A stretch of DNA of 64,000 bases from Candidatus Kryptoniota bacterium (GCA_938074445.1 CALJEK010000001.1:1-64000); one strand, 5' to 3'; counted from the first letter of the stretch, positions 43,223 through 52,285 are shown. Translations and numbers: made by a program. Notes: generated from the sequence alone by a model not told the origin.

Positions 43223-43784
43223 CTCCAGAGCCGAATTTATTTTCGTAAAGTTTACTTATATAAATCCAGAGATAAACAACGCCAAATCCAACGATTGCAC
43301 CGATTATCATCCCAGCAATTACATCTGCTGGATAATGAACCCCGACGTAAACTCTCGAAAATGAAACAAGAAAGGCGAAAATAAAAAGATATGCGCTATA
43401 CTTTTTATAAAATTTAGATACCAAAGTTGCAACGGTGACGCTATTAACAGCATGGCTCGATGGAAAAGACAAGCCACTTCCACATCCAACAAGTAACCTA
43501 ACACCCTCAAGCTCATGACACGGTCTTATCCTGCCAACCAATGGTTTTATGATATGACTGCTTAACTGGTCACTTATCACAATTGCTGGAATTAGAAGAA
43601 TTGCAACTATCCTCCCCCTCTTACCGCCGGCGATTAAAAGCCCAATCCAGATAAGAGCAAAGAGAACTCTCAAGTTTATATCTTTAGTTATAAAAGGCAT
43701 CAAAACATCAAAAACGGGGTTCGCAATTTTAACGTTGAAAAAATAGAAAAGTGCTTTATCGATTTGCAAAAATTCTTGAATCAA
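43200..43784 (-). CDS. PAP2-family membrane phosphatase
   Basis: This 194-residue membrane protein has the three PAP2 motifs: KPLVGRIRP, SFPSSHAVNS and SRVYVGVHYPADV, in five or six helices. It may dephosphorylate undecaprenyl pyrophosphate or phosphatidic acid/PGP. The start is TTG at 43784, in a TTGA overlap with the dedA stop, so it is translated by coupling. Next to lnt and dedA, envelope lipid recycling is likely. Confidence 0.93.
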   Translation of the reverse strand: MIQEFLQIDKALFYFFNVKIANPVFDVLMPFITKDINLRVLFALIWIGLLIAGGKRGRIVAILLIPAIVISDQLSSHIIKPLVGRIRPCHELEGVRLLVGCGSGLSFPSSHAVNSVTVATLVSKFYKKYSAYLFIFAFLVSFSRVYVGVHYPADVIAGMIIGAIVGFGVVYLWIYISKLYENKFGSGVEKGKNF

Positions 43785-44395
43785 GGTTTTCCCTTTTTAC
43801 TTTTTATGAAACTTTTCAAAACAAAAACAATCACAGCAAGCGTAAGTATCGCAGTTACGATTTTACTATAACTTGAAATCACATCAGCTATCAAATGCCA
43901 ATTCTTTCCCAGAATTTTGCCACCTGTTACAAGAATTAAATACCAAAGAGAGGCGCTGATAAAAGAGAGTAAAATTGATTTTTTCAAATCATATTCCCCA
44001 AGTCCAGCAAAAAATGCGACGAAAGCTCTCGTTCCCGCAAGAAATCTGTTCATAACAATGAGAAGATATCCATATTTTGAAAAAAGCACCTCCACCTTCT
44101 TCACATTTTCAGGGTTTATAAACTTGATTTTCCCTTTCTCGATTATTTCATCACCAAATTTATCCCCAATGAAGTACATAGTTACAAAGCCAAATGTACT
44201 GCCCAAAACAGCGGAAACAAGAGTGAGAGTAAAATCAGTCTTCCCAATCCCCGACAAAGAAGCACAAAAAACAACGATAACATCGCTTGGTGAGGGCGGG
44301 AAAACATTTTCAATATAAGCAAAGAAAAAAACCACAAGGTAAATCCATATATTGTCAATGCTTAAAATAAATTCCAGAATCTGCTTCGTCTCCAT
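43781..44395 (-). CDS. DedA-family membrane protein
   Basis: This 204-residue protein matches the DedA/VTT family: YIENVFPPSPSDVIVVFCASL, FVTMYFIGDKFGDEIIEKG, VMNRFLAGTRAFVAFFAGL. DedA proteins are phospholipid scramblases or undecaprenyl-phosphate flippases in the inner membrane. The start overlaps the ispF stop (TAATG). With PAP2 next door, undecaprenyl-phosphate recycling is a reasonable idea. Confidence 0.93.
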   Translation of the reverse strand: METKQILEFILSIDNIWIYLVVFFFAYIENVFPPSPSDVIVVFCASLSGIGKTDFTLTLVSAVLGSTFGFVTMYFIGDKFGDEIIEKGKIKFINPENVKKVEVLFSKYGYLLIVMNRFLAGTRAFVAFFAGLGEYDLKKSILLSFISASLWYLILVTGGKILGKNWHLIADVISSYSKIVTAILTLAVIVFVLKSFIKSKKGKP

Positions 44396-44877
44396 TACTC
44401 ATCTACTTTTGATTTTATTAAAACAACGACAAAACAAGCAATAGCGTCTCCCTTCCCTACCGCATCAAATTTTTCGTTTCTTTTCGGTTTGATGGAAATT
44501 TTATCAGGGGGAATTCCCAAAATTGAAGATATCTTCTCTTTTATCTCTCCGATGAATGGAGAAAGTCTGACCTCTTCAAGTATCACGGTTGAATCAATGT
44601 TTACAATTTCAAAATTTTTTTCATCGAGGATTCTTTTAACGTCTTTAAGAAAGATCTCGCTTCTTGCATCTTTATATTTTTCATCCGTATCCGGAAATAA
44701 CTCCCCGATGTTTCCAAACCCTAAAGCACCAAGCAAGGCATCACAAATCGCATGAATTAACACATCGCCATCCGAATGCCCAAGCGAACCCTTGGAAGAC
44801 GGAATTTCAACTGCGCCAATATAAAGCTTTCGCCCTTCAACAAGTGGATGTATGTCATAGCCAATCCCAACTCTCAA
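44395..44877 (-). CDS. ispF: 2-C-methyl-D-erythritol 2,4-cyclodiphosphate synthase
   Basis: I start at the TTG at 44877 (160 residues, MRVGIGYDIHPL, the family N-terminus); another TTG at 44889 is possible and no ATG is near. The metal ligands are in GYDIHPL and LGHSDGDVLIHAICDA, with ELFPDTDEKYK and DKISIKPKRNEK also conserved. It acts in the MEP isoprenoid pathway. It follows acylphosphatase by 2 bases. Isoprenoid output would feed the UbiA enzyme and undecaprenyl lipids. Confidence 0.95.
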   Translation of the reverse strand: MRVGIGYDIHPLVEGRKLYIGAVEIPSSKGSLGHSDGDVLIHAICDALLGALGFGNIGELFPDTDEKYKDARSEIFLKDVKRILDEKNFEIVNIDSTVILEEVRLSPFIGEIKEKISSILGIPPDKISIKPKRNEKFDAVGKGDAIACFVVVLIKSKVDE

Positions 44878-44879
44878 AA

Positions 44880-45170
44880 TCAAAGCCAACCTTTTATTTC
44901 GAAAGATTTATATTTAGCTTCGTAAGGTTTCCAAGTTATTTGGACGTCTTCAACCTGTGCGTATCTCGGTCCAACTTTGACGAGTTTTATGAGCTCTTCA
45001 ACAAGCGAACGTTCACCCTCAACTTCAATCTCGACATCACCGTTACTTAAATTGCGCACCCATCCATTTAATCCGAGATGATTTGCATGCTTTTGAACAA
45101 ACCATCTAAATCCAACCCCTTGAACAAAGCCTTTAACAATTATATGTGCGCAGATATAATCCCCCGACAT
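44880..45170 (-). CDS. acyP: Acylphosphatase
   Basis: This 96-residue protein has the active-site loop KGFVQGVGFRWF (catalytic Arg) and NGWVRNLSNGDVEIEVEG with the catalytic Asn. It hydrolyses acyl phosphates such as acetyl phosphate or 1,3-bisphosphoglycerate. It overlaps neither neighbour in a harmful way (6 bases after the alanyl-tRNA editing gene). The same fold heads HypF at 49970. Confidence 0.95.
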   Translation of the reverse strand: MSGDYICAHIIVKGFVQGVGFRWFVQKHANHLGLNGWVRNLSNGDVEIEVEGERSLVEELIKLVKVGPRYAQVEDVQITWKPYEAKYKSFEIKGWL

Positions 45171-45176
45171 ACTCCT

Positions 45177-46376
45177 TTAAGATATTTTTGTTTTCAATTT
45201 ATCAACGCTTACCTTAAACATCTCTTCAAACTTTTCCACAGGTCCACCAAATTGAACAAAATCATCCTTTCCACCACCTCTTCCGCCAGTAAAATCCAAA
45301 ATCTCATTAAGAACTTCCTTTAAGTTAACCTCAACATCGTTTGATCTTGAAATTATAAAATTAGCACCGCCAGACTTCGCCCCAAGAATTGAAAGAGTTT
45401 TTGAATGTTGTATTAACTTGCGAGCTAAAATTTTTAATTCATCAACAGCTCTATTTTCAAAACTTACACTAACAAAATTTACCCCATTAATTTTTTCCGA
45501 ATCTTGAATCAATCTCTCAGCTTCGAATTCAATCAATCTTTCTGTAAGGAAATTTATCAACCTTTGTTTCTCTCTCTGCGCATCAAGGACTTTATTTACT
45601 TGTTCAGCAAGTTCCGAGTCACGAACACTTAAAAGTGCGACAAGTTCATTTGAAACTTTATTTTTCACTTGATAATCTCTTAGCGCCCTTACACCACAGA
45701 GGAACTCGACTCTCGTCAATCCGCCCTTGACTCTTTCCCACCTTTTAACTTTTATCAAACCTATTTCACCTGTCCTTGAAACATGCGTCCCACCACAAGG
45801 CGAGAAATCAAAATCGCTTACCTCGATAATTCTAACCGTACCAGATACCTTTGGTGGTTTCCTCAAGGGAAATTTCGAAATCCCCGAATCGCTAACAAAA
45901 TGAATCTTAACTTCTCTGTTTTCCCAAACAATCTGATTAGCCAAAGACTCAACCTCATGAATTTTATCGTAATTTAAGCTTTCAATATCAAGGTCAATCG
46001 TCCCGATGTCATCTCCAAGCCTTGATGACACAGTCTCGCAATTTAGCAAAATTTCAAAAGCCCTTGAAAGTATATGTTGACCTGTATGCTGTTGCATATT
46101 TGAAAACCTTCTATCCCAATCAATTTGGCAATCAGCTTCACCGATTGATAAATTTCCGTCAATTATGTGCAAAATTTCACCATTTTCCGTTTCTATAACA
46201 TCTACAACCCTTGCGTTGTTAATTAATCCAGTATCATGTTCTTGTCCCCCCGATGTTGGATAAAAATAAGTTTTATCGAGTACGACAGCAATTTGCCCAT
46301 TGTAATTTTTAACATCTATCACCTTTGCTCTAAATCGCGTGATGTAACTATCGCTATAGTAAAGCTTGCGTGTCAT
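45177..46376 (-). CDS. Alanyl-tRNA editing protein (AlaX-L with DHHA1 domain)
   Basis: This 399-residue protein resembles the editing half of alanyl-tRNA synthetase. The zinc-binding editing domain has QQHTGQHILSRAFE and SPCGGTHVSRTGEIG, followed by a coiled linker and a C-terminal DHHA1 domain ending in DFTGGRGGGKDDFVQFGG. It hydrolyses mischarged Ser-tRNA-Ala or Gly-tRNA-Ala in trans. The catalytic synthetase domains are missing, as expected. A probable promoter is at 46398-46426. Confidence 0.93.
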   Translation of the reverse strand: MTRKLYYSDSYITRFRAKVIDVKNYNGQIAVVLDKTYFYPTSGGQEHDTGLINNARVVDVIETENGEILHIIDGNLSIGEADCQIDWDRRFSNMQQHTGQHILSRAFEILLNCETVSSRLGDDIGTIDLDIESLNYDKIHEVESLANQIVWENREVKIHFVSDSGISKFPLRKPPKVSGTVRIIEVSDFDFSPCGGTHVSRTGEIGLIKVKRWERVKGGLTRVEFLCGVRALRDYQVKNKVSNELVALLSVRDSELAEQVNKVLDAQREKQRLINFLTERLIEFEAERLIQDSEKINGVNFVSVSFENRAVDELKILARKLIQHSKTLSILGAKSGGANFIISRSNDVEVNLKEVLNEILDFTGGRGGGKDDFVQFGGPVEKFEEMFKVSVDKLKTKIS

Positions 46377-46397
46377 TGGGATTTAAATTTTTTATTA

Positions 46398-46426
46398 AAT
46401 TTACACGCTATTGAGTTGATTTTCAA
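46398..46426 (-). promoter_or_regulatory. Sigma70-type promoter of the alanyl-tRNA editing gene
   Basis: On the minus strand TTGAAA (46421-46426) is separated by 17 bases from TAAATT (46398-46403), 22 bases ahead of the ATG. It would start transcription near 46391 and drive the run down to ispF, lnt and beyond. Confidence 0.5.
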
Positions 46427-46505
46427 AAATTTAAGAAACTCTAAACCAAATCGACTTGTTGAAAATTTTAAAGCAAATTCAATAACAAAACTTGGAGGTG
46501 CTACG

Positions 46506-46889
46506 ATGCGGTCGACGAAATTCTTCTTTACTCTCTTTATTCCCTTGCTTGCCATCTTTTTCTTTTCATATCTACCAGCTCAGCAGAAAACTGAAGCTAA
46601 AAAGGTAACCCTTAAAGGTGAATGCCTCGATCTTGCTTGTTATATTGCTGGGGAGAAGAAAGGAGCTGAGCATAAAAAATGTGCGGACATGTGCATTAAG
46701 GGTGGCGCACCAATTGGAATTTTAACAGAGGATGGGAAAGTATATCTTATAGTTGAAAACCATTCAAAGCCAGAACCATATGAAAAGTTAAAAAATTATG
46801 CTGCTGAAAAAGTAACAATAACAGGTGTCTTATACCAGCGTGGCGGTTTGCCCGGGATTGTAATCGAATCTGTCGAACTAGCGAAATAA
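46506..46889 (+). CDS. Secreted Cys-rich small protein
   Basis: I start at the ATG at 46506, with GGAGG 7 bases in front of it, giving 127 residues. A longer frame from 46236 overlaps the divergent gene and is rejected. A signal peptide (KFFFTLFIPLLAIFFFSYLPAQQ) precedes a compact domain with GECLDLACYIAG, HKKCADMCIKGGAPIGILTEDGKVYLI. Four cysteines and a His (KGAEHKKC) suggest metal or heme-type binding, but no CxxCH exists. I have seen this arrangement described only as hypothetical. It is followed by a terminator and then a diheme cytochrome gene. Confidence 0.75.
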   Translation: MRSTKFFFTLFIPLLAIFFFSYLPAQQKTEAKKVTLKGECLDLACYIAGEKKGAEHKKCADMCIKGGAPIGILTEDGKVYLIVENHSKPEPYEKLKNYAAEKVTITGVLYQRGGLPGIVIESVELAK

Positions 46890-46899
46890 CTTTTATAAC

Positions 46900-46925
46900 G
46901 GGCAGGTCTTTAACCTGCCCTTTTT
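46900..46925 (+). terminator. Rho-independent terminator
   Basis: GGGCAGG (46900-46906), loop TCTTTAA and CCTGCCC (46914-46920) are followed by five T residues. It stands 11 bases after the Cys-rich protein stop and only 20 bases before the cytochrome ATG, so it splits the two genes into separate transcripts or limits read-through. Confidence 0.9.
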
Positions 46926-46944
46926 AATAAATTGTAAAAAGGAG

Positions 46945-47691
46945 ATGAAACGAAATATTTTGTTGCTGATTATATTTGCCATCGCATCTCTATTAATCAT
47001 CCTTCGGTTCATCATAACTTATCCTAACTATACACCTGTATGGAAAGGTAGAGAAGTTGCTTTCAAATACGGCTGTTTTAATTGTCATGGCTTTGAAGGG
47101 CAAGGGAATATAGAGAATCCAGGATACCGATACCGTCAAATTCCATCATGGCAAGGGGAAACAGCAATGATGTTCATTCTAAGCGAAGATGAATTAAAAG
47201 AATGGATTCTTTATGGAAAACCCAAAAGATTACAAAATCTCGAACTCGGTGGGGTTATAAAAATGCCAGCCTATGAGAAAATTATCTCCGAAAAAGAATT
47301 AAGTGATTTAATTTCTTATCTCAAAGCAGTTATGGGGTTGATCAAAATAGACAACGACAGCGCAAAAATTGGCTATGAGATAGCAAAAAAATCAGGTTGT
47401 TTTGGTTGTCATGGTCCCTATGGTATGGGCGGTATGCCAAATAAAGGTTCATTCAAAGGTTATATACCAGGATGGGATGGAAAAGATTTTAAGGACCTTG
47501 TCAGAGACGAAAATGAACTTAAAGAGTGGATATCGGACGGAAAAATAAAACGGTTTGAAAAGAACCCAATTGCAGATAGATTTCTCAAAAAACAGATTGT
47601 CAAAATGCCCGCTTATAAAAGTATTTTGAGCGAAGATGAAATAAATTACTTGATTTCCTACATCAAATGGTTAAGGAAGGAGAACTTTTAA
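46945..47691 (+). CDS. Diheme c-type cytochrome with internal duplication
   Basis: This 248-residue protein has an N-terminal membrane anchor/signal (about 4-24). Two cytochrome c modules follow, each with CFxCHG (CFNCHGFEGQG and CFGCHGPYGMGG), an ELKEWI helix, and a methionine ligand in a [IV]KMPAY loop. The halves are clearly related, so the gene arose by duplication. It is a periplasmic electron carrier, likely feeding a terminal oxidase or reductase. A GGAG lies directly in front of the ATG, a spacing shorter than usual. Its stop overlaps hypF by 4 bases. Confidence 0.92.
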   Translation: MKRNILLLIIFAIASLLIILRFIITYPNYTPVWKGREVAFKYGCFNCHGFEGQGNIENPGYRYRQIPSWQGETAMMFILSEDELKEWILYGKPKRLQNLELGGVIKMPAYEKIISEKELSDLISYLKAVMGLIKIDNDSAKIGYEIAKKSGCFGCHGPYGMGGMPNKGSFKGYIPGWDGKDFKDLVRDENELKEWISDGKIKRFEKNPIADRFLKKQIVKMPAYKSILSEDEINYLISYIKWLRKENF

Positions 47692-49970
47692 ACAACGCTG
47701 AACAAAGCCACCACCGCTTGACCAAGCGATAAACCACCATCGTTTGGGGGAACTTTTGAATGGGTGTAAATTTCAAAACCAAGTTTAGCAAGTTTTAAAA
47801 TTGTCTTTTCTACAAGCAAGGCATTTTGGAAAACTCCACCACTTAAAACAACTTTATTTATTCCAGTCCAAGATCTTGCTTTATTTGAAACCTCACAAAT
47901 TATATTAGCAATTGTATTGTGAAATTTTCCAGAAATCTTCGGAACAGGTATACCTCTGACGATGTCGTCAACAATCTGCTCAATACAGGGTTTAAAGTTA
48001 ATCACCCAAGGTTTTGAAGCATAATCGATCTCGAACAAATAAAATCCATCTTCATTTTCATCAGCAAGCATTTGAAATTCCATCGCTGCTTGGGCTTCAT
48101 AGTTAACACTCAACCTCACCTGACAAAGTGCGGAGACCGCATCGAACAGTCTTCCAACAGCAGAAGTGAAAGGCGAATTAATTTTTCTATCTATGATTTG
48201 TAGAAGGACTTTGAGTTTGTTTTCCTTTTCTTCAATTAAGGTTTTGATAAATGGAATTTGAATATCGACAAATTCACGCCCAAATGTTTGATAAAGATAT
48301 GAAACTGCCATCCTCCACGGTTCTTTTATAGCAACTTCACCACCCGGAAGCGGGACATACTCAAAGTGAGCCAATCTTTCAAATTTTGAAAGTTCAGCTA
48401 TAAGAAATTCCCCACCCCATATTTTACCATCAGTTCCGAAACCTGTCCCATCAAATGCAACGCCGATCACAGGCTCAGACAAATTATTTTCCGTCATACA
48501 ACTTACAATATGGGCATGGTGATGTTGAACCGGAATTTTAATTGGGATGTCAAGTTCAAGCGCATATTTAGTGGACAGATACTCAGGGTGCATATCGTAT
48601 GCGAGAATTTGGGGATTTAAATCAAAAAGTTTTTTAAAGTGTTCAATTCCCTCAATCAATGATTTTAAAGTAGCCCAATTTTCAAGGTCGCCTATGTGAT
48701 GGCTTAAAAAAGCATATCTACCCTTTAAAAAACAAAATGTATTTTTCAAGTGCCCTCCAACTGCTAAAACATGTTTTTTCGCTTCAAATGGTATTTTAAC
48801 TGGATAAGGCACATACCCTCGCGAACGCCTTATCATCGTCGGTTTTCCCGATATTACAACAGCAACTGAATCGTCGCACCGTATGTGAATTTCACGGTTA
48901 TGAACAAGGAAAAAGTCGGCTATATTTTGCAACCTTTCGAAAGCGTCATCATCTTTATATGCTATTGGTTCCTCGGTTAAGTTCCCACTTGTCATAACAA
49001 GAGGAATGTCAACCTCCCTTAAAAGGAGATGATGAAGTGGGGTATATGGCAGCATAACCCCGAGATAGGAATTTCGCGGTGCAACCTCATAAGCCACGGG
49101 ACAATCTTTTTTCTTCTTCATCAAAACAATTGGGCGTTGAATTGATGTTAAGAGTTTTATCTCGTCCTCATTATATTCACAAATCTTATCAAGCCATTCA
49201 ATACTTGGAATCATAATCGCAAAAGGCTTTTCAATTCTCATTTTTCTTTTTCTCAGTTCGGAAACAACTTCATCATTCAAAGCATCGCAAGCTAAATGAT
49301 AACCTCCCAAACCCTTTATTGCGACTATAAAGCCATCGCGTAAAATTTTTGAAGTTTCTTTTATAACATCATCACAGTTTACCTCGTTCAGATTTTTATC
49401 AACAAGTTTAATCCTGGGACCACAAACAGGGCAAGCATTAGGTTGAGCATGAAATCTTCGATCCGAAGGGTCATTGTATTCCCGCTCACACCTATCGCAC
49501 ATCTTAAAAACTGACATCGTCGTCTTCGGTCTATCGTAAGGCACATCAATTATAATTGTAAACCTTGGACCACAGTTTGTACAATTTATAAAAGGATACC
49601 TAAACCTTCTATCATTGGGATCGAAGAGCTCATGCAGGCAGTCTTCACATGTTGAAACATCGGGCGAAATTAAAACAAATTTTTCTTCTCCCCCCTTACT
49701 TTTTTCAATGAAAAACTCTTTATAACCCTTTACATTCGAAGGCTCGCAAACTATTTTTTCAATTAGCGAAAGAGGCGGAGCTTTTCTTGGGATTTCTTTT
49801 ATAAACTCATTTATCGCATCCTCTTCACCTTCAACTTCAATATAGACACCATTTGTGTCGTTATAAATGTATCCTTTCAAATTAAATTCATTTGCAAGCT
49901 TAAAAATAAACGGTCTAAATCCAACCCCTTGAACGATCCCCTCAATATAAATCTTTTGAGCCTTTAACAT
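47688..49970 (-). CDS. hypF: [NiFe]-hydrogenase maturation carbamoyltransferase HypF
   Basis: I start at the ATG at 49970 (760 residues); a TTG at 49988 is the longer option. Domains in order: acylphosphatase (IYIEGIVQGVGFRPF), two zinc-finger-like Cys sets (C108, C111, C130, C133; C158, C161, C180, C183), a YrdC-like domain (AIKGLGGYHLACDA) and a Kae1-like domain (VQHHHAHIVSCMTE, GVAFDGTGFGTDG, VVLSGGVFQNALL). It makes the CN ligand carrier for NiFe-hydrogenases from carbamoyl phosphate. It overlaps hypB by 29 bases. Confidence 0.96.
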   Translation of the reverse strand: MLKAQKIYIEGIVQGVGFRPFIFKLANEFNLKGYIYNDTNGVYIEVEGEEDAINEFIKEIPRKAPPLSLIEKIVCEPSNVKGYKEFFIEKSKGGEEKFVLISPDVSTCEDCLHELFDPNDRRFRYPFINCTNCGPRFTIIIDVPYDRPKTTMSVFKMCDRCEREYNDPSDRRFHAQPNACPVCGPRIKLVDKNLNEVNCDDVIKETSKILRDGFIVAIKGLGGYHLACDALNDEVVSELRKRKMRIEKPFAIMIPSIEWLDKICEYNEDEIKLLTSIQRPIVLMKKKKDCPVAYEVAPRNSYLGVMLPYTPLHHLLLREVDIPLVMTSGNLTEEPIAYKDDDAFERLQNIADFFLVHNREIHIRCDDSVAVVISGKPTMIRRSRGYVPYPVKIPFEAKKHVLAVGGHLKNTFCFLKGRYAFLSHHIGDLENWATLKSLIEGIEHFKKLFDLNPQILAYDMHPEYLSTKYALELDIPIKIPVQHHHAHIVSCMTENNLSEPVIGVAFDGTGFGTDGKIWGGEFLIAELSKFERLAHFEYVPLPGGEVAIKEPWRMAVSYLYQTFGREFVDIQIPFIKTLIEEKENKLKVLLQIIDRKINSPFTSAVGRLFDAVSALCQVRLSVNYEAQAAMEFQMLADENEDGFYLFEIDYASKPWVINFKPCIEQIVDDIVRGIPVPKISGKFHNTIANIICEVSNKARSWTGINKVVLSGGVFQNALLVEKTILKLAKLGFEIYTHSKVPPNDGGLSLGQAVVALFSVV

Positions 49971-50628
49971 TTTCTCTGAATTTTTCAACTCTGTTTTTAA
50001 ACCAATTTATCCAACCTTCAATCCCCTCGCCAGTTTTACACGAAATTGGGAAAATTTTCGCATTTGGATTTACTTCGAGAACATTTTTTTCAAGTTCTTT
50101 TAATTCAACCCCAGCATAAGGCAAAAGATCAATTTTATTCAACAAAACAACTTCAACCTCGTGAAACATAAGAGGATATTTCTTTGGTTTTTCTGCCCCC
50201 TCAACAACGCTGTAAACCATAACCCTTAAATCCTCTCCCAAGTAAAATTCAGCTGGACAAACGAGGTTTCCAACATTCTCGATAAAAAGTATATCAAACC
50301 CATCAAGTTTAAATTCATGTAATGCATTGTGAATCATACGGGCATCGAGATGGCAAACATTTCCAGTGGTTATTTGATAAGCAGGTATGTTTAACGCTTT
50401 TATTCTATCTGAATCAACCGTTGTCTGCAAATCCCCTTCAATTACTGCGATAGCGAAATCATTTTTAAGATATTTAATCATCACCTCAAGAACAGAGGTT
50501 TTTCCAGCTCCAGGGGCTGACATCAAATTTACTGTGAAAACTCCCCATTTTTTGAAAAGTTCTTTGTTTTCGAGCGCTATTTCCTCATTCGCCTGAAGAA
50601 TTTTCGTGCCGACATCAATTTTATGCAT
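49942..50628 (-). CDS. hypB: Hydrogenase nickel-incorporation GTPase HypB
   Basis: This 228-residue GTPase has the P-loop SAPGAGKTS and a G4 motif NKIDLL. The metal site Cys92-His93 (GNVCHLD) with Cys124 (NLVCPAEF) matches HypB. The N-terminal CCxxC and His-rich extensions of E. coli HypB are missing, as in many thermophiles. It donates nickel to hydrogenase with HypA. It follows hypA by 25 bases. Confidence 0.96.
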   Translation of the reverse strand: MHKIDVGTKILQANEEIALENKELFKKWGVFTVNLMSAPGAGKTSVLEVMIKYLKNDFAIAVIEGDLQTTVDSDRIKALNIPAYQITTGNVCHLDARMIHNALHEFKLDGFDILFIENVGNLVCPAEFYLGEDLRVMVYSVVEGAEKPKKYPLMFHEVEVVLLNKIDLLPYAGVELKELEKNVLEVNPNAKIFPISCKTGEGIEGWINWFKNRVEKFRENVKGSKDLY

Positions 50629-50653
50629 TTTAATCTCCCGAATTTATTTTTGC

Positions 50654-50995
50654 TTATTCAATTTCAATATATTCAACCCTCATTTCCCTACCCGAGACAA
50701 TATTCATCGGTTCCGAACATTTTGGACAAAATAAATTAAAATCTTCCATCGATTCGAGGACAAAGCCACAAGCGTCGCAAATTGATTTAAACTTAACTAT
50801 TTCAATTTCGAGTTCGGCTCTTTCAGCAATTGTTCCAACTTTCGCCACATCAAAAGAAAACTCAAGTGCCTCTTTCACCACGCCGGAGAACTCGCCGATT
50901 TGAACCTTAATTTTTTTAACCGCCTTTGAATTATTTTTTCTCGCTGTGTTCTCAGCGATTTCAAGTATACTTTGCGCAATGGAAAGTTCATGCAT
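50654..50995 (-). CDS. hypA: Hydrogenase nickel-chaperone HypA
   Basis: This 113-residue protein starts MHELSIAQSI, with the nickel ligand His2 and Glu3. Its zinc ribbon uses CDACG and CPKC. It inserts nickel into hydrogenase with HypB. It leads the hypABF run. No hydrogenase structural gene and no hypCDE appear in the window, so they must lie elsewhere. Confidence 0.95.
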   Translation of the reverse strand: MHELSIAQSILEIAENTARKNNSKAVKKIKVQIGEFSGVVKEALEFSFDVAKVGTIAERAELEIEIVKFKSICDACGFVLESMEDFNLFCPKCSEPMNIVSGREMRVEYIEIE

Positions 50996-51088
50996 TCTAG
51001 AACGAAACCTGAAATTTTAATATAATTTAAGAATTTTCTCGAAACAATCAACGAGAATAAAGCGAGTCAGAATTTAAAGCTTCGAATC

Positions 51089-51117
51089 TTGCTTTTATTG
51101 GGGGTTTTATTTATATT
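51089..51117 (+). promoter_or_regulatory. Sigma70-type promoter of efp-acc genes
   Basis: TTGCTT (51089-51094), a 17-base spacer and TATATT (51112-51117) stand 35 bases in front of the efp ATG. The predicted start is near 51124. The same TATATT box and spacing occur at the arsR and aspS promoters. Confidence 0.6.
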
Positions 51118-51152
51118 TTCAAAGCACGTCTGAAACAAAACTTAAAAGAATC

Positions 51153-51713
51153 ATGGCGACAACTGCTGACATTCGAAATGGCTTGAACATAAGGTACAAT
51201 GGAAAAGTTTATACAATCATTGATTTTCAGCATGTCAAAAGAGGTCGTGGTGGTGCATTTGTAAGGGTTAAACTTAAAGATGTAAAGACAGGAAGAATTT
51301 TGGATGAAACCTTTGATTCCGGTGAGGAAATTGAAATAGTAAGGCTTGATTTTAGAAAGTTTCAATTTTTGTATAAAGACGGGGATGAATTTGTTTTTAT
51401 GGATCTTGAGACATTTGATCAAATCCATGTCCCGTCTGAGCTTGTTGGAGATAATGCCTTGTTTATGAAGGAAAACGAGACAGTCGATATTTTATTCGAT
51501 GGCGACCAAATTCTTGGAATTCAGCTCCCGACCTTTGTTGAACTTGAAGTTATTGAAACGGAGCCTGGGATTAAGGGGGATACGGTAACAAATGTGATGA
51601 AGCCAGCGAAGCTTGAAACTGGTGCTGTTATAAATGTTCCGTTGTTCATTGAGCAAGGTGAAAAAATCAAAGTTGATACGAGGACAGGCGAATATGTTGA
51701 AAGAGTAAAATAA
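51153..51713 (+). CDS. efp: Translation elongation factor P
   Basis: This 186-residue protein is full-length EF-P, with domain I ([20 protein letters not shown]), a central OB ([19 protein letters not shown]) and C-terminal OB ([23 protein letters not shown]). It relieves ribosome stalling at proline runs. The loop that carries Lys34 in E. coli reads KRGRGGAF, with Arg32 at the tip. So EpmA-type lysylation is not expected; EarP-type rhamnosylation or no modification is possible. It leads accB by 17 bases. Confidence 0.96.
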   Translation: MATTADIRNGLNIRYNGKVYTIIDFQHVKRGRGGAFVRVKLKDVKTGRILDETFDSGEEIEIVRLDFRKFQFLYKDGDEFVFMDLETFDQIHVPSELVGDNALFMKENETVDILFDGDQILGIQLPTFVELEVIETEPGIKGDTVTNVMKPAKLETGAVINVPLFIEQGEKIKVDTRTGEYVERVK

Positions 51714-51730
51714 AAGGAGAGTTAAGCAAA

Positions 51731-52285
51731 ATGGATCTAAATTACATCAAGGAACTCATTAAAGCAGTTGATGAAAGCGGTGTTGAAGAGGTTGAAATAG
51801 AGATAGAGGGTTCAAGGTTAAGGATAAGCAAAAACCGTAAAGGTGAGACTGTTGTGCAATCCAGCGCAAACTCATTTCCAAACTTTATTCCAATTCCATT
51901 TCCATTTTATCCACCGATTGGACCAGTCCACCAGCCTGCGCCTGTACCTTTAGCTCAAACCCCTGAGACAAAAGTTGAAGCTCCAAAAGAAGAAAAAGGC
52001 GCTGGCGCAACTGAAGTTCCAGTTGTTGAAAAAGGCAAAAAATATCATGAGATAAAATCTCCAATAGTGGGGACATTTTATCGGGCACCTGCTCCGGATG
52101 CTGAACCATATGTTAAAGTCGGCGATGAAGTCTTCCCTGGCACAGTCCTTTGCATAGTTGAAGCGATGAAACTTATGAACGAAATTGAATCCGATGTTCA
52201 TGGTATAGTTGCGAAAATTCTCGTCGAGAACGCTCAACCCGTTGAATATGGTCAGCCTCTCTTCCTTATTGAACTCCTTGATTAA
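51731..52285 (+). CDS. accB: Biotin carboxyl carrier protein of acetyl-CoA carboxylase
   Basis: This 184-residue protein has an N-terminal helical part, a Pro/Ala-rich linker (about 46-98), and a biotinyl domain with [10 protein letters not shown], the biotin site being Lys147. It carries CO2 to acetyl-CoA carboxylase with AccC. Length and linker are normal. It precedes accC by 27 bases, in the usual efp-accB-accC order. Confidence 0.96.
   Translation: MDLNYIKELIKAVDESGVEEVEIEIEGSRLRISKNRKGETVVQSSANSFPNFIPIPFPFYPPIGPVHQPAPVPLAQTPETKVEAPKEEKGAGATEVPVVEKGKKYHEIKSPIVGTFYRAPAPDAEPYVKVGDEVFPGTVLCIVEAMKLMNEIESDVHGIVAKILVENAQPVEYGQPLFLIELLD

Noticed and set aside
44664-45050. Plus-strand frame of 128 codons
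   Set aside because: It is a mirror of ispF and acylphosphatase, both with strong motifs.
46236-46505. Longer N-terminus for the Cys-rich protein
   Set aside because: It would be antisense to the alanyl-tRNA editing gene, and the signal peptide and ribosome site are at 46506.
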